Below, piece by piece: positions 49,559 through 61,100 of a stretch of 64,000 nt of DNA (the first letter of the stretch is position 1; each line of letters begins with the position of its first letter). The stretch comes from Methylotenera sp. (lineage in GTDB: Bacteria > Pseudomonadota > Gammaproteobacteria > Burkholderiales > Methylophilaceae), in assembly GCA_030652995.1 (NCBI GenBank), contig JAUSAG010000035.1, positions 62,001 to 126,000 of the forward strand, written 5' to 3'. The notes under the pieces are model-generated. The model ran no database searches, was not told the DNA's origin, and was given only the letters and a program-made list of their open reading frames with translations. Both the position numbers and the translations under genes were made by a program.

Positions 49559-51460
49559 TTACTCTAGCACTGGCATTGCCTCTAGTAGCTCGTGCAATGT
49601 TAACCAGCGCTCTTCAGCTGCTTCTAATTTTGTTGCAAACTCAGCTTGAGTTTTTAGTAATTGCTGCAATGCGCTTTTATCAGCGGCGGTATAAAGTGCG
49701 CCATCATTTAAGCGTTCATCGCAGGCTTTTTTATCGGCTTGCCACTGCGCCATGTGGCGCTCAATTTGCTCTAACTCCTTTAGCAACGGACGACGCTCGG
49801 CAATTCTAGCCTGGCGCTCTGCTTTATTAAGCGCACGGTCGTTTTTGTTGGGCTTTTCAAGCACCACTTGCGTCGCTTGTTTTTCTTTTAAACGTTGTTC
49901 ATTTAACCATCGGCTATAGCCTTCTAAATCGCTATCAAACGGTTCAGCTTTGCCGTCTGCTACTAAAATAAATTCATCACAACTGGCGCGTAATAGGGCT
50001 CTGTCGTGCGATACCAAAATCACACCACCGGCAAAATCTTGCAAGGCTAGCGTGAGTGCATGGCGCATTTCCAAGTCCAGGTGGTTAGTTGGCTCATCTA
50101 ATAATAACAAATTTGGGCGCGTCCAAATTAACAAAGCTAACGCTAAACGTGATTTTTCACCACCTGAAAAGTTCGCGCAAGGGGACCTTGCCATCTCACC
50201 TTTAAAATCAAAACCGCCTAAGTAATTTAGATGTTCCTGCTCACGTGTTTGTGGGTCTAATTTCATCATGTGCTGTAAGGGCGATTCATCAGGGCGCAAC
50301 TGCTCTAACTGATGCTGTGCAAAATAACCGATATTGAGATCTTTACCTTCTACCCGCTTGCCAGACAACGGCTCTAGCTCATGCGCTAATAATTTTATCA
50401 GCGTAGTTTTACCTGCGCCGTTCCTACCCAATAAACCAATGCGCTCACCTGGCCTAATCGCCAACTCAATATTGCTAATTAACGCGACACCGCCGTAACC
50501 AACACTCATGCCATCCAGCACTAGCAGTGGGTCAGGTGCAGCGATTGGTGCTCTAAACTCAAAGTTGAATTGTGAGTCCACATGCGCGGCAGAAATCATT
50601 TCCATGCGTTCGAGTGCTTTAATGCGACTTTGCGCTTGGCGCGCTTTGGTGGCTTGCACCCGAAAACGGTCGATGTAACTTTGCAAGTGCGATACTTTGC
50701 GTTGCTGCTTTTCAAACATGGCTTGTTGCAGGGCTAGTTTTTCTGCGCGTTGACGCTCAAAATCTGAATAACCACCACGATAAAGCGTGAGCGTTTGTTG
50801 CTCAATATGGGCAATATGATTCACAATCGCATCCAGAAAATCTCTATCATGCGAAATCAATAGCAACGTACCGCGATAGCTTTGCAACCAACCCTCTAAC
50901 CAAATCACCGCATCTAAATCCAAGTGATTAGTCGGCTCATCCAGCAATAGCAAATCAGAACGGCACATCAGCGCACGCGCTAAATTTAGGCGCACGCGCC
51001 AACCGCCAGAGAACGTAGAAACGGCTTGTTGCAAATTGGCTTGGCTAAAACCCAAGCCGCTTAACAACTCAGCCGCGCGCGCCTTAGCACTGTAACCCTC
51101 AATATCAGTGAGTCGCTGATGCAGTTCAGCAATCAATTCGCCTTGATGGTTAGTTTCAGCTGACACCAGCTCGGCCTCAATTTCACGTAGCTCGGCATCG
51201 CCATCTAATACAAACTCGATAGCGGGCATAGCCAACGCGGGGGTTTCTTGCGCCACATGTGCCACCACCCAGCTTGCGGGCATGTCTAAATCGCCTTTTT
51301 CAGGATGCAGTTCACCGCGCAATAAGGAAAATAAAGATGATTTACCCGCACCATTAGCACCAGTTAAACCTACTTTATGACCAGGGTGCAGCTGCAAGGA
51401 CGCGTCTTGAATGAGAATTTTTGAACCGCGCGTGAGAGTGAGTTGTTTAAACTGAATCAA
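49559..51460 (-). CDS. ABC-F family ATPase
   Basis: Two Walker A motifs (GLTGANGAGKSSLFSLL, GLLGRNGAGKTTLIKLL), two signature/Walker B (STFSGGWRVRLNLARALMCRSDLLLLDEPTNHLD, NFSGGEKSRLALALLIWTRPNLLLLDEPTNHLD). Confidence 0.96.
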   Translation of the reverse strand: MIQFKQLTLTRGSKILIQDASLQLHPGHKVGLTGANGAGKSSLFSLLRGELHPEKGDLDMPASWVVAHVAQETPALAMPAIEFVLDGDAELREIEAELVSAETNHQGELIAELHQRLTDIEGYSAKARAAELLSGLGFSQANLQQAVSTFSGGWRVRLNLARALMCRSDLLLLDEPTNHLDLDAVIWLEGWLQSYRGTLLLISHDRDFLDAIVNHIAHIEQQTLTLYRGGYSDFERQRAEKLALQQAMFEKQQRKVSHLQSYIDRFRVQATKARQAQSRIKALERMEMISAAHVDSQFNFEFRAPIAAPDPLLVLDGMSVGYGGVALISNIELAIRPGERIGLLGRNGAGKTTLIKLLAHELEPLSGKRVEGKDLNIGYFAQHQLEQLRPDESPLQHMMKLDPQTREQEHLNYLGGFDFKGEMARSPCANFSGGEKSRLALALLIWTRPNLLLLDEPTNHLDLEMRHALTLALQDFAGGVILVSHDRALLRASCDEFILVADGKAEPFDSDLEGYSRWLNEQRLKEKQATQVVLEKPNKNDRALNKAERQARIAERRPLLKELEQIERHMAQWQADKKACDERLNDGALYTAADKSALQQLLKTQAEFATKLEAAEERWLTLHELLEAMPVLE

Positions 51461-51723
51461 GTGAAAGTAATCTCAAAAAATTTGTTTGCCCGATTGGTCA
51501 ACCAATTTTTGGCAAAACCGCTATTCTAAATGATTAAGAGATTACTCTTCATAAAACTTCATTTTTAACACATTGATTGTCGACGAAAAAATTCTAAAAT
51601 CAACTACCCATGCAAAGAGATAGCAAGATTTATAACAGCACCACCCCACAAATCAGCTCCATTGATTGATATTGCAGTAAAATAATACCTACTTACATAG
51701 CAAAAATAAAACCCACTAAATAA

Positions 51724-54700
51724 ATGGTCAAAAAATCTCTGCTTTGGGTTTATCGCGCGGCACTTTGGGTCACTGGTACAGTGGTTGTTATTCTGCTTAT
51801 AGCCGCACTGAGCCTGCATTTCTGGTTGATGCCCAACATCAATCAATTTAAGGCATCTATTGCAACGTTTGCTAGCCAAGCCATCAAACAAAAAGTAGTC
51901 ATCGGTGACATTAAGGCAGATTGGCGTGGATTTAATCCACACTTGACACTCAGCGATATTACTATTTTTGACACCCAAAACCGCCCGGCTTTGCAGTTAA
52001 AGCAGTCGAACACTTCTTTGTCCTGGTTTAGCATTCCATTACTCGAACCGCGTCTGGCCGAGCTCATTATCCACGCACCGGAGCTGACTATTCGCCGCAT
52101 TGCCAGTGGTGAGATTTTTGTAGCAGGCATCAGCATACTGGGTGAATCAAAACCTGATTTTTCTAACTGGTTATTAAGACAAAATAAGCTCGTCATCAAT
52201 GATGCTAAAGTTATTTGGCTTGATGAAAAGCGTAACGCACCGGCTTTAAGCCTGGACAAGCTAAATATTGAGATTACTAGCCCGCCGTGGAGGAGTGTTG
52301 TTAAAAACCATTTATTCACAGTGAGCGCGCAACCTTCTACCGGTAGCAACTATCCGATTGTGATGAGCGGTAACCTCTATGGCAATGATGTCAGCCAGAT
52401 TGACACATGGCGCGGCAATATTACCGTGCAACTCAAAGATGCTAATTTAGCCGCTTTTAAAACTTGGTTTGATTATCCTGTTGATTTGCAATCAGGCATT
52501 GGCAGTGCTGATTTCACCGTTAAATTTGCAAGCAAGCAGGTGCAGTCCATCACGAGTAAAGTTAGTCTTACCAATCTGCAATTACAACTCAAACCAAGTG
52601 TCGCACCAATAATGCTGAGCAAGCTGGCTGGAAAAATCGACTGGAACAACTTAAACAAACTTAATTTTTCAATTGCGCCTAAAGTAACTACGGCTAGAAC
52701 AAGCTTTGGCCATTCAGTGAGTCTTAATGAGCTGACGCTTATTGCAAATAATGGCTTGAATTTGCAAAACATCAATGCTGATTACGCTCAAACCAACCAA
52801 GGTCACCAAACCCTTAACTTAAAGTTGCCTCATCTTGATTTAGCGCTTATTCAGCCCACCTTATTACAGCTACCATTACCCGAAGTGCTGTTGCAAAAAA
52901 TTACTGGCATGGCTTCACAAGGCATCCTCAACAACCTAACAATGCACTGGGAGGCGCAACACGATAAAACAAGTGCATACCAGATTGGCGCCAAATTTAA
53001 TCATTTAAGCATTCAAGCGCATGAAAAAATACCTGGCTTCACCAATTTATCAGGTGAAATACAAGCCAATGAAAAAGATGGGCATTTGCAGCTAAATACG
53101 CAAAATGCAACACTGGATATTAAAGACATACTACGCGGACCAATTCCTGCGGATAAGTTAAGTGGAGAAATCTCCTGGCGCATAGGCGATAAAGTGTTAG
53201 AGATTAAAGCCAGTAAACTTAGTATTAGCAGCCCGCATTTATCTGGTGTAGCTGATGCCAATTACAAGATGGATGGCATTAAGGGCGGCTACCTTAATTT
53301 GCAAGGTAAATTTGACAATGGCAACGCGAAGTTCGCATCACTTTACTACCCGATCATGCTGGGTGAAACCACGCTGCATTGGTTGGATACCTCAATCTTG
53401 GCCGGGCGCACGGAAGACATCAACTTTACCGTAAAAGGCCGTTTGGGCGACTTTCCATTTGTGGACAGTAAAAACAATCCAGACCCAAAACAAGGGGTTT
53501 TTAGAGTCAGCGCTAAAATCAGCGATGTCCTTTTAGAATATGGAACTGGCTGGCCCGTGATAGAAAAACTGGGTTTAACGATGCTGTTTGAAGGTAAGCG
53601 CATGGAACTGAATGCGCATACTGGTCACATCCTTGGTAACCAAATCATTAAGAGTAAAACAACAATTGCCCAGCTTGATGCAGACTATCCTATACTTAAC
53701 ATTGAATCTGAAATTCAAGGTTCTGTAAGTGAAGGTGTCAACTTTGTAAATAAAAGCCCAGTACACGAACTCACACAAGGCTTTACTGATCACTTAAAAA
53801 CCAGCGGTAAAGGTAAACTTAACCTTGGTTTAAAAATTCCGATGCAAGATATAGATGCATCTAAATACAAAGGCTTGTATCAAATCACTAACGGCACAAT
53901 GGCGAGCGAAGACATCCCCGCACTCAGCAACATCAATGGTGCATTAGAGTTTACCGAAAGTAGCCTGACTGCAAAAAACATCAAAGCCACCGCTTTTAGT
54001 TCACCTGTGGCCTTTAATTTAACCTCAGATAAAGATAAATCTATCCGTGTAGCCATCCGAGGCAAACTTAACGACGAAAGCCTTAGGCAAATTTTTAAAG
54101 AGCAGAATTTTGCCAAAGCCTCACAATATGTCAGTGGCAATGCAGACTGGGTAGGCGATATTTTGATTCAAAAACCTCGTGTGAGTATTGGCATCCGTTC
54201 TGATTTGAACGGCATTACCTCTCATCTACCTGCACCCCTTAACAAATCAGCCAACCAACCATTTAGCCTGCGAGTGGACAAAAAACAAGACGCCAATACT
54301 GACACTCTGATTATCAATATTGATAACAAGGTTGGCGCAAAAATAATGCGTAGTGCAAGCAATGGAAAAATGCAGCTGGATTCTGCCAGTGTTAATGTAA
54401 ACAGTAATGCTGTTAATTTTAGTGAGATTAACAATGATGCACGCCCGCCAAAAGGCATTCAGGTGACTGGCAACCTTGACTATCTTGATGCGGACGCCTG
54501 GCGTGGTGTGTTGCGTGATTTTACAGGTGGCTCGAAACAATCAGCTTCACTGCCCATTCAAAAAATAGCGCTTAAAGTGAATGCGCTCGATATTTTTGAC
54601 CGACGTTTAAACCAACTCACCATCATTAACAAACCCAATAAAGATAGCTTACAAGCAAACATACAAAGCCGTGAAATTACGGGTGATTTACAGTGGCAAA

Positions 54701-55680
54701 GTCAAAATAACGGAACACTAATAGCGCGGTTAAGTAAGCTAACCATTCCAGATATCGCACCGCACAAAATATCCACTAATTTGGAGAGTGATGCATTAAA
54801 TGCCAATTTAAAGCAATTTGTTAAGCTCGACCAAGACTATCCATCACTTGATATCGTTGCCGATAACTTTGAACTGGATAATAAAAATTTTGGCACCTTA
54901 GAACTTATTGCTTACCCACAAAACGACAACTGGAATATACAGAAATTTAAACTCAGCACCCCTGAAGGGTCAATTAGTGGTGAAGGGCAATGGAACAACT
55001 GGGTAAGAAGCCCCAACACCTACCTCAATTTAACTTGGGACATCAAAGATTTAGGTAAAACTCTAAAACGGTTTGGCTACCCAGATACCATTAAAGATGG
55101 TGAAGGTGAGTTAATAGGTACGTTGCATTGGCCGGGCAGTCCGCGTCAATTTGATACGACTCGTTTAAATGGTGAACTGCAATTTGAAGTACGTAAGGGG
55201 CAAGTTTTGCAAGCGCAGCCAGGGGTTGGTCGCCTACTGGGACTACTTAGCCTACAAAGTTTGCCGCGTCGTTTAACGTTAGACTTCAGAGATTTATTTA
55301 GCAATGGTTTTGCTTTTGACAAAATTAACGCAACCGTTAAAATTAACCAAGGCGTGATGCGCAGTGACAACTTTGCGATGTCGGGGCCTGCTGCCGACGT
55401 TAAGATTAAAGGCGAAACTAATTTAAAAAAAGAAACACAGCATCTTTTTGTTAAAGTAATGCCACGCATTAGTGATAGTATTTCTCTCGCAGCCTTAGCT
55501 GGTGGTCCACTAGCTGGCGCTTTAGCATTTTTAGCACAAAAAATATTAAAGGACCCGCTTAATAAAATCGCATCATCTGAGTATGAAATTACCGGTACAT
55601 GGGATAATCCTCAAGAGGTAAAATCTACCGGTAGTAATAAAAAGAATCAACAAAGTAACGACATTTCACCACTTAATTAA
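51724..55680 (+). CDS. yhdP: YhdP family protein (AsmA-like/DUF3971), 1318 aa
   Basis: N-terminal TM; length; C-terminal FEVRKGQVLQAQPGVGRLLGLLSLQSLPRRLTLDFRDLFSNGFAFDKINATVKINQGVMRSDNFAMSGPAADVKIKGETNL. Confidence 0.92.
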   Translation: MVKKSLLWVYRAALWVTGTVVVILLIAALSLHFWLMPNINQFKASIATFASQAIKQKVVIGDIKADWRGFNPHLTLSDITIFDTQNRPALQLKQSNTSLSWFSIPLLEPRLAELIIHAPELTIRRIASGEIFVAGISILGESKPDFSNWLLRQNKLVINDAKVIWLDEKRNAPALSLDKLNIEITSPPWRSVVKNHLFTVSAQPSTGSNYPIVMSGNLYGNDVSQIDTWRGNITVQLKDANLAAFKTWFDYPVDLQSGIGSADFTVKFASKQVQSITSKVSLTNLQLQLKPSVAPIMLSKLAGKIDWNNLNKLNFSIAPKVTTARTSFGHSVSLNELTLIANNGLNLQNINADYAQTNQGHQTLNLKLPHLDLALIQPTLLQLPLPEVLLQKITGMASQGILNNLTMHWEAQHDKTSAYQIGAKFNHLSIQAHEKIPGFTNLSGEIQANEKDGHLQLNTQNATLDIKDILRGPIPADKLSGEISWRIGDKVLEIKASKLSISSPHLSGVADANYKMDGIKGGYLNLQGKFDNGNAKFASLYYPIMLGETTLHWLDTSILAGRTEDINFTVKGRLGDFPFVDSKNNPDPKQGVFRVSAKISDVLLEYGTGWPVIEKLGLTMLFEGKRMELNAHTGHILGNQIIKSKTTIAQLDADYPILNIESEIQGSVSEGVNFVNKSPVHELTQGFTDHLKTSGKGKLNLGLKIPMQDIDASKYKGLYQITNGTMASEDIPALSNINGALEFTESSLTAKNIKATAFSSPVAFNLTSDKDKSIRVAIRGKLNDESLRQIFKEQNFAKASQYVSGNADWVGDILIQKPRVSIGIRSDLNGITSHLPAPLNKSANQPFSLRVDKKQDANTDTLIINIDNKVGAKIMRSASNGKMQLDSASVNVNSNAVNFSEINNDARPPKGIQVTGNLDYLDADAWRGVLRDFTGGSKQSASLPIQKIALKVNALDIFDRRLNQLTIINKPNKDSLQANIQSREITGDLQWQSQNNGTLIARLSKLTIPDIAPHKISTNLESDALNANLKQFVKLDQDYPSLDIVADNFELDNKNFGTLELIAYPQNDNWNIQKFKLSTPEGSISGEGQWNNWVRSPNTYLNLTWDIKDLGKTLKRFGYPDTIKDGEGELIGTLHWPGSPRQFDTTRLNGELQFEVRKGQVLQAQPGVGRLLGLLSLQSLPRRLTLDFRDLFSNGFAFDKINATVKINQGVMRSDNFAMSGPAADVKIKGETNLKKETQHLFVKVMPRISDSISLAALAGGPLAGALAFLAQKILKDPLNKIASSEYEITGTWDNPQEVKSTGSNKKNQQSNDISPLN

Positions 55681-55700
55681 AAAAACTATTTGGATTACTC

Positions 55701-56579
55701 ATGGCTATTACTTCCCGCTTAAAAACCACCAAAGCTAAACTAAGCAAACAAGAGATTAACAAAGACATCATCAAAATTGCAGCTATTCAGATGGCGTCTG
55801 GGCCGCAAGTAAGTGCTAATTTGAGTGAGGCAGAGCGTCTCATTGAAATCGCAGCGAATCAGGGTGCTAATCTGGTGGTACTTCCTGAATACTTTGCTAT
55901 TATGGGCCTCAAAGAAACTGATAAGGTAGCCGTACGTGAAGAAGTCGGTAAAGGACCGATTCAAGACTTTTTAAGCAAAATAGCAAAAAAACATAAAATC
56001 TGGTTGATCGGCGGCTCTGTTCCGCTAGTGAGTAACTTCCCTAATAAAGTACGCAACAGTTGCCTGGTGTATGACGACAAAGGCAAACAAGTTGCGCGCT
56101 ATGACAAAATTCATTTGTTTGGTTTAGATTTAGGTAACGAACATTACTACGAAGAAAAAACCATTGAAGCTGGCAGTGAAGTGGTCGTCGTAAAATCACC
56201 CTTTGGGAAAATTGGCTTGTCTATTTGTTACGATTTGCGCTTCCCGGAACTTTATCGCGCCATGGGTGAAGTGGACATTATCGTCATACCCGCAGCGTTT
56301 ACTGACACTACTGGCAAAGCACATTGGGAAAGCCTGATTCGCGCACGCGCCATTGAAAACCTAAGTTATGTCATCGCTCCAGCCCAAGGTGGCTACCATA
56401 TTTCAGGACGTGAAACACATGGTAATAGTATGATTGTTGACCCATGGGGCGTAATGCTTGATAGGTTACCCCGCGGTTCCGGGGTTGTAATGGCAACAAT
56501 GAACCCAAAATACCAAGAGAGCTTGAGAAAAAGCTTGCCTGCGCTGAAACATCGTACCATTAAGGTTGTCAGTAAATAA
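55701..56579 (+). CDS. Carbon-nitrogen hydrolase (nitrilase superfamily)
   Basis: Catalytic triad regions NLVVLPEYFA, RYDKIHLFGLDL, GLSICYDLRFPELYRAM. Confidence 0.94.
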   Translation: MAITSRLKTTKAKLSKQEINKDIIKIAAIQMASGPQVSANLSEAERLIEIAANQGANLVVLPEYFAIMGLKETDKVAVREEVGKGPIQDFLSKIAKKHKIWLIGGSVPLVSNFPNKVRNSCLVYDDKGKQVARYDKIHLFGLDLGNEHYYEEKTIEAGSEVVVVKSPFGKIGLSICYDLRFPELYRAMGEVDIIVIPAAFTDTTGKAHWESLIRARAIENLSYVIAPAQGGYHISGRETHGNSMIVDPWGVMLDRLPRGSGVVMATMNPKYQESLRKSLPALKHRTIKVVSK

Positions 56580-56613
56580 TGTTGCAGCCTATTACTCTAT
56601 TGAAACTAAACTC

Positions 56614-58089
56614 ATGAAAACTCAAGAAACTCCCAGTAGCTCAAGCCTCATCAAAGGTTCACACTTTGATGCCGCAACCGAGGCACTGTTAGCGCCTTCT
56701 AACTTGGACGTTGCAAAGCTACAGAATGTATTGAGTGACATGATGTCGCACAAAATCGATTACGCAGATTTGTACTTTCAATACAGCCGCAGTGAAAGCT
56801 GGGGGCTTGAAGAAGGCCAGGTAAAATCCGGTAACTTCTCAATTGACCAAGGCGTAGGCGTGCGCGCCGTCAGTGGCGAAAAAACCGCATTTGCCTATTC
56901 TGATGACATCAACCTAGAAGCACTGGTAGAAGCCGCTAAAGCGACCAAATCTATTGCCAGTTTGGGCAATGAGCAAACGGCTAAATCTATTATCACTTCG
57001 CAACCGAAGCAACTGTATTTACCGCAAGACCCAATCGCCTCATTATCAGCTGAAGCAAAAGTAAAGCTACTTGAACATTTAGAATCTATCGCCAGAAAGT
57101 TGGACCCGCGCATTACACAGGTAACCGCATCGATTGCAGGCGAGTATGAAGTAGTGATGGTAGCGCGCCACGATGGCCTAATGGCGGCAGATGTACGCCC
57201 ACTGGTGCGCGTTGGTATTAGCGTAATTGCAGAAAGCAACGGTCGCCGCGAGCAAGGCTCAGCAGGTGGTGGTGGGCGTTTTGACTACAGCTACTTTACT
57301 GATGAGGTGTTGCAGGATTACGCGCAAAAAGCTGTGCATCAAGCCATTATTAACCTAGATGCACGCCCTGCCCCCGCAGGTAGCATGACGGTCGTATTAG
57401 GCGCAGGCTGGCCTGGTATTTTATTGCACGAAGCCATCGGCCATGGTTTAGAAGGTGACTTCAATCGCAAAGGTAGTTCAGCTTTCAGTAATATGATAGG
57501 CCAACAAGTTGCGGCAAAAGGCATCACTATTGTGGATGACGGCACGATTGCCGACCGTCGCGGCTCGTTGAGTGTAGATGATGAAGGTAACCCCACCAAT
57601 AGGACTGTGTTGATTGAAGATGGCATTTTGCGTGGCTATATACAAGATACTCTCAACGCCCGTTTGATGAACATGCCAATCACAGGCAATGCGCGCCGCG
57701 AGAGTTACGCACACATTCCGATGCCGCGCATGACCAACACCTACATGCTCAATGGCACGGTACCTCCGGAAGAAATCATTAAATCGGTTAAAAAAGGTTT
57801 GTACGCAGCCAACTTTGGCGGTGGGCAAGTGGATATTACCAGCGGTAAATTTGTATTCAGCGCTGCTGAAGCCTACATGATTGAAGACGGCAAAATCACT
57901 TATCCAGTCAAAGGTGCCACGCTAATTGGCAACGGGCCAGATGTGCTTAAGCGCGTATCGATGATAGGCAACGATATGTCGCTTGATAGCGGTGTAGGCA
58001 CCTGCGGTAAAGAAGGTCAAAGTGTGCCGGTAGGTGTTGGACAGCCGACACTAAAAATTGACGGCTTAACTGTGGGCGGCACGGCTTAA
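56614..58089 (+). CDS. tldD: TldD metalloprotease
   Basis: GWPGILLHEAIGHGLEGDFNRKGSSAFSNMIGQQVAAKGITIVDDGTIADRRGSLSVDDEG (HExxxH); GVGVGQPTLKIDGLTVGGTA; start set at 56614. Confidence 0.97.
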   Translation: MKTQETPSSSSLIKGSHFDAATEALLAPSNLDVAKLQNVLSDMMSHKIDYADLYFQYSRSESWGLEEGQVKSGNFSIDQGVGVRAVSGEKTAFAYSDDINLEALVEAAKATKSIASLGNEQTAKSIITSQPKQLYLPQDPIASLSAEAKVKLLEHLESIARKLDPRITQVTASIAGEYEVVMVARHDGLMAADVRPLVRVGISVIAESNGRREQGSAGGGGRFDYSYFTDEVLQDYAQKAVHQAIINLDARPAPAGSMTVVLGAGWPGILLHEAIGHGLEGDFNRKGSSAFSNMIGQQVAAKGITIVDDGTIADRRGSLSVDDEGNPTNRTVLIEDGILRGYIQDTLNARLMNMPITGNARRESYAHIPMPRMTNTYMLNGTVPPEEIIKSVKKGLYAANFGGGQVDITSGKFVFSAAEAYMIEDGKITYPVKGATLIGNGPDVLKRVSMIGNDMSLDSGVGTCGKEGQSVPVGVGQPTLKIDGLTVGGTA

Positions 58090-58167
58090 AATATCCTGGA
58101 ATATATAACGGTTGCCGCCTGCTAACCGTTATAATCTTGCCCTTACTTATTGCAACAAACCAGACAC

Positions 58168-61100
58168 ATGACGCAGACAACACTGCCAATTCCAAGCCTT
58201 GGTCTAGCCAGTCGCATCACACTTGCTACTAGTGGTGAAGATGCGCTTTCATTGGCAAATTTGGCACTAAAACTTAAAGCCAACAAGCCCAGCCAACCGC
58301 TAGTCATCATCACGGCCAATGCTTTTGATGCACAGCGCCTGCTAGAAGAAATTCCCTACTTTGCACCGAGTTTGAGCGTACATTTATTGCCAGACTGGGA
58401 AACGCTGCCTTACGACCAGTTTTCGCCGCACCCCGACTTAATTTCAGAACGCCTCACTACGCTTTATCATATTGCGCATAACGCCTGCGATGTGATTATT
58501 GTGCCGTTAGCAACGGCACTCATTCGATTAAGCCCAAAGGCTTATTTAAATGCCAATACATTTATGCTCAAAAAAGGACAAAAGCTGGACCTTGAGGCGT
58601 TGCGACGCCAATGTGCTGAAGCGGGCTACCATCACGTTACGCAAGTCATCAGTCATGGTGAGTTCAGCGTGCGCGGCGGTTTAGTTGATTTATTCCCAAT
58701 GGGCTCTGCACTACCCTACCGCCTTGATTTATTTGATGATGAAATCGAAACCATCCGCACTTTTGATGTAGATACACAGCGCAGCCTATACCCGGTGCCA
58801 GAAATCCGGTTATTACCAGCGCGCGAGTTTCCATTAGATGAAACGGGCATTACCCTGTTTCGTAGCCAATTCCGCGAAGCATTTGAGGGCGACCCGCAAC
58901 GGGCAAAAATATATAAAGATGTTAGCAAAGGTGTCGCCTCTGGCGGTATCGAGTGGTATTTACCACTATTTTTTGAACAAACAGCCACCCTGCTCGATTA
59001 CCTGCCAGCCAACAGCCTACTTTGTCTACATGGTGATTTAGACCAAAGCGCGCAACAGTTTTGGCGCGAAGCGCAATCACGCTACCGCACACTGGCGCAC
59101 GATGCTGAACGTCCATTATTAGTCCCCGAAAAATTACTGATTAAAACTGAAGACTTTTTTAGCACCACACACGCCTTTGCCAGGGTTACGTTAACCATCA
59201 GTAAAAGCGCTAACAACCTGCCCGCGCTGGACATCGAACGCCGTGCAGAAAACCCCCTACACAAACTCACAAACTTTATCAGCCAATTTAAAGGGCGCAT
59301 TTTAATTGTGGCAGAAAGCTTAGGTCGTCGTGCAACCATGACACAGCTTTTTGCTGAACATGGACTCAATGTCAGCACTTGCGAAACCTGGGCAGAGTTT
59401 CAAGCGAGCGTCGCGCATGTCATGTTAGGCGTGAGTTCGCTACATACAGGCGTTGCGCTGACTGACAGCACACCCAATCTAGCCATCATTACCGAAGCAG
59501 AACTCTACGCTGCCACAGTACGCCAACAGCGCCGACGCGAAAAAGAAAAATCGCGCAGCACTGAAGGCATGCTCAAAGATTTATCCGAGCTACGTATTAA
59601 CGACCCAGTGGTACATGAGCAGCATGGCGTTGGTCGTTACAAGGGCTTAATCAACCTCGATTTTGGTGAAGGTGAAACTGAGTTTTTACTGCTGGAATAC
59701 TTTGGCGACGATAAGTTATATGTGCCGGTTTCACAGCTATTCCTGATTTCACGCTATTCTGGCGGGCCGCCGGAGTCTGCACCATTGCATCGATTAGGCA
59801 GTGGCAACTGGGAGAAAGCCAAGAAAAAAGCGCTCAAACAGATTCGCGATACCGCAGCTGAACTGCTCAATCTTTATGCACAACGCGCAGCGCGGCGCGG
59901 CCATGCCTTTACCTTGAGCCTGCATGATTACGAAGCGTTCTGTGAAGGTTTTCCATTTGAAGAAACGCCAGACCAGCTGGAAGCCATTGAAAACGTCATC
60001 AAAGACATGCAATCAGGCCGCCCTATGGATAGACTGGTGTGTGGCGACGTAGGCTTTGGTAAAACAGAAGTCGCGTTGCGTGCCGCATTTGTAGCTGTGA
60101 TGGGCGGGCGTCAGGTTGCGGTACTAGTACCCACTACGCTACTGGCTGAACAGCATTTTAATAACTTTAAAGATCGCTTTGCAGAATGGCCGATTAAAAT
60201 TGCAGAAATCTCACGCTTTAGAACCGCCAAAGAACAAAAAGAAGCGCTGGCAGGTTTAGATGCTGGGCAAATTGACATTATTATCGGCACGCATCGCTTG
60301 ATTCAAAAAGATGTGAAGTTTAAAAATCTAGGCTTAGTAGTGTTGGATGAAGAGCACCGTTTTGGCGTACGCCAAAAAGAGCAGTTAAAAGCCCTACGCG
60401 CTGAAGTCGACGTGCTAACGCTCACCGCCACGCCAATTCCACGCACTTTAAGCATGGCAATGGAAGGCTTACGCGAGTTTTCTATCATCACCACGCCGCC
60501 ACAAAAACGTTTGAGCATCAAGACATTCCATACTGATTACTCTGAAGGCATTATCCGTGAAGCCGCCATGCGCGAGTTCAAGCGCGGCGGGCAAGTGTAT
60601 TTCCTGCATAACGAGGTAGATACCATCCACTCTATGCGCGAGAAGTTGGAGCGTATTCTGCCAGATGCGCGCATTGCCGTGGCGCATGGGCAATTACGTG
60701 AACGCGAGCTTGAACATGTGATGCGTGATTTTTACCATCAGCGTTACAACCTGCTACTTTGTACGACGATTATTGAAACAGGCATTGATGTGCCCACCGC
60801 CAACACCATTATCATGAACAAAGCCGATATGTTCGGTTTAGCACAGATGCATCAATTACGTGGCCGTGTCGGGCGTTCGCATCACCAAGCCTACGCTTAT
60901 TTACTCACCGATCCAGACCGTAAAATTACGCCTCAGGCGCAGAAACGCCTAGATGCAATTCAGTTAATGGAAGACTTAGGCGCAGGATTTCACCTTGCCA
61001 TGCATGACCTAGAAATTCGTGGCGCAGGCGAATTGCTAGGTGACTCACAAAGTGGCGAGATGCAGGAAATAGGCTTTCATTTATATTCTGACATGCTCAA

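Noticed and set aside
49477-49809. 110-aa plus-strand ORF
   Set aside because: Runs through the REP-like repeat and antisense to the ABC-F gene; not credible.
51843-52349. 168-aa minus-strand ORF
   Set aside because: Antisense to yhdP; no family resemblance.
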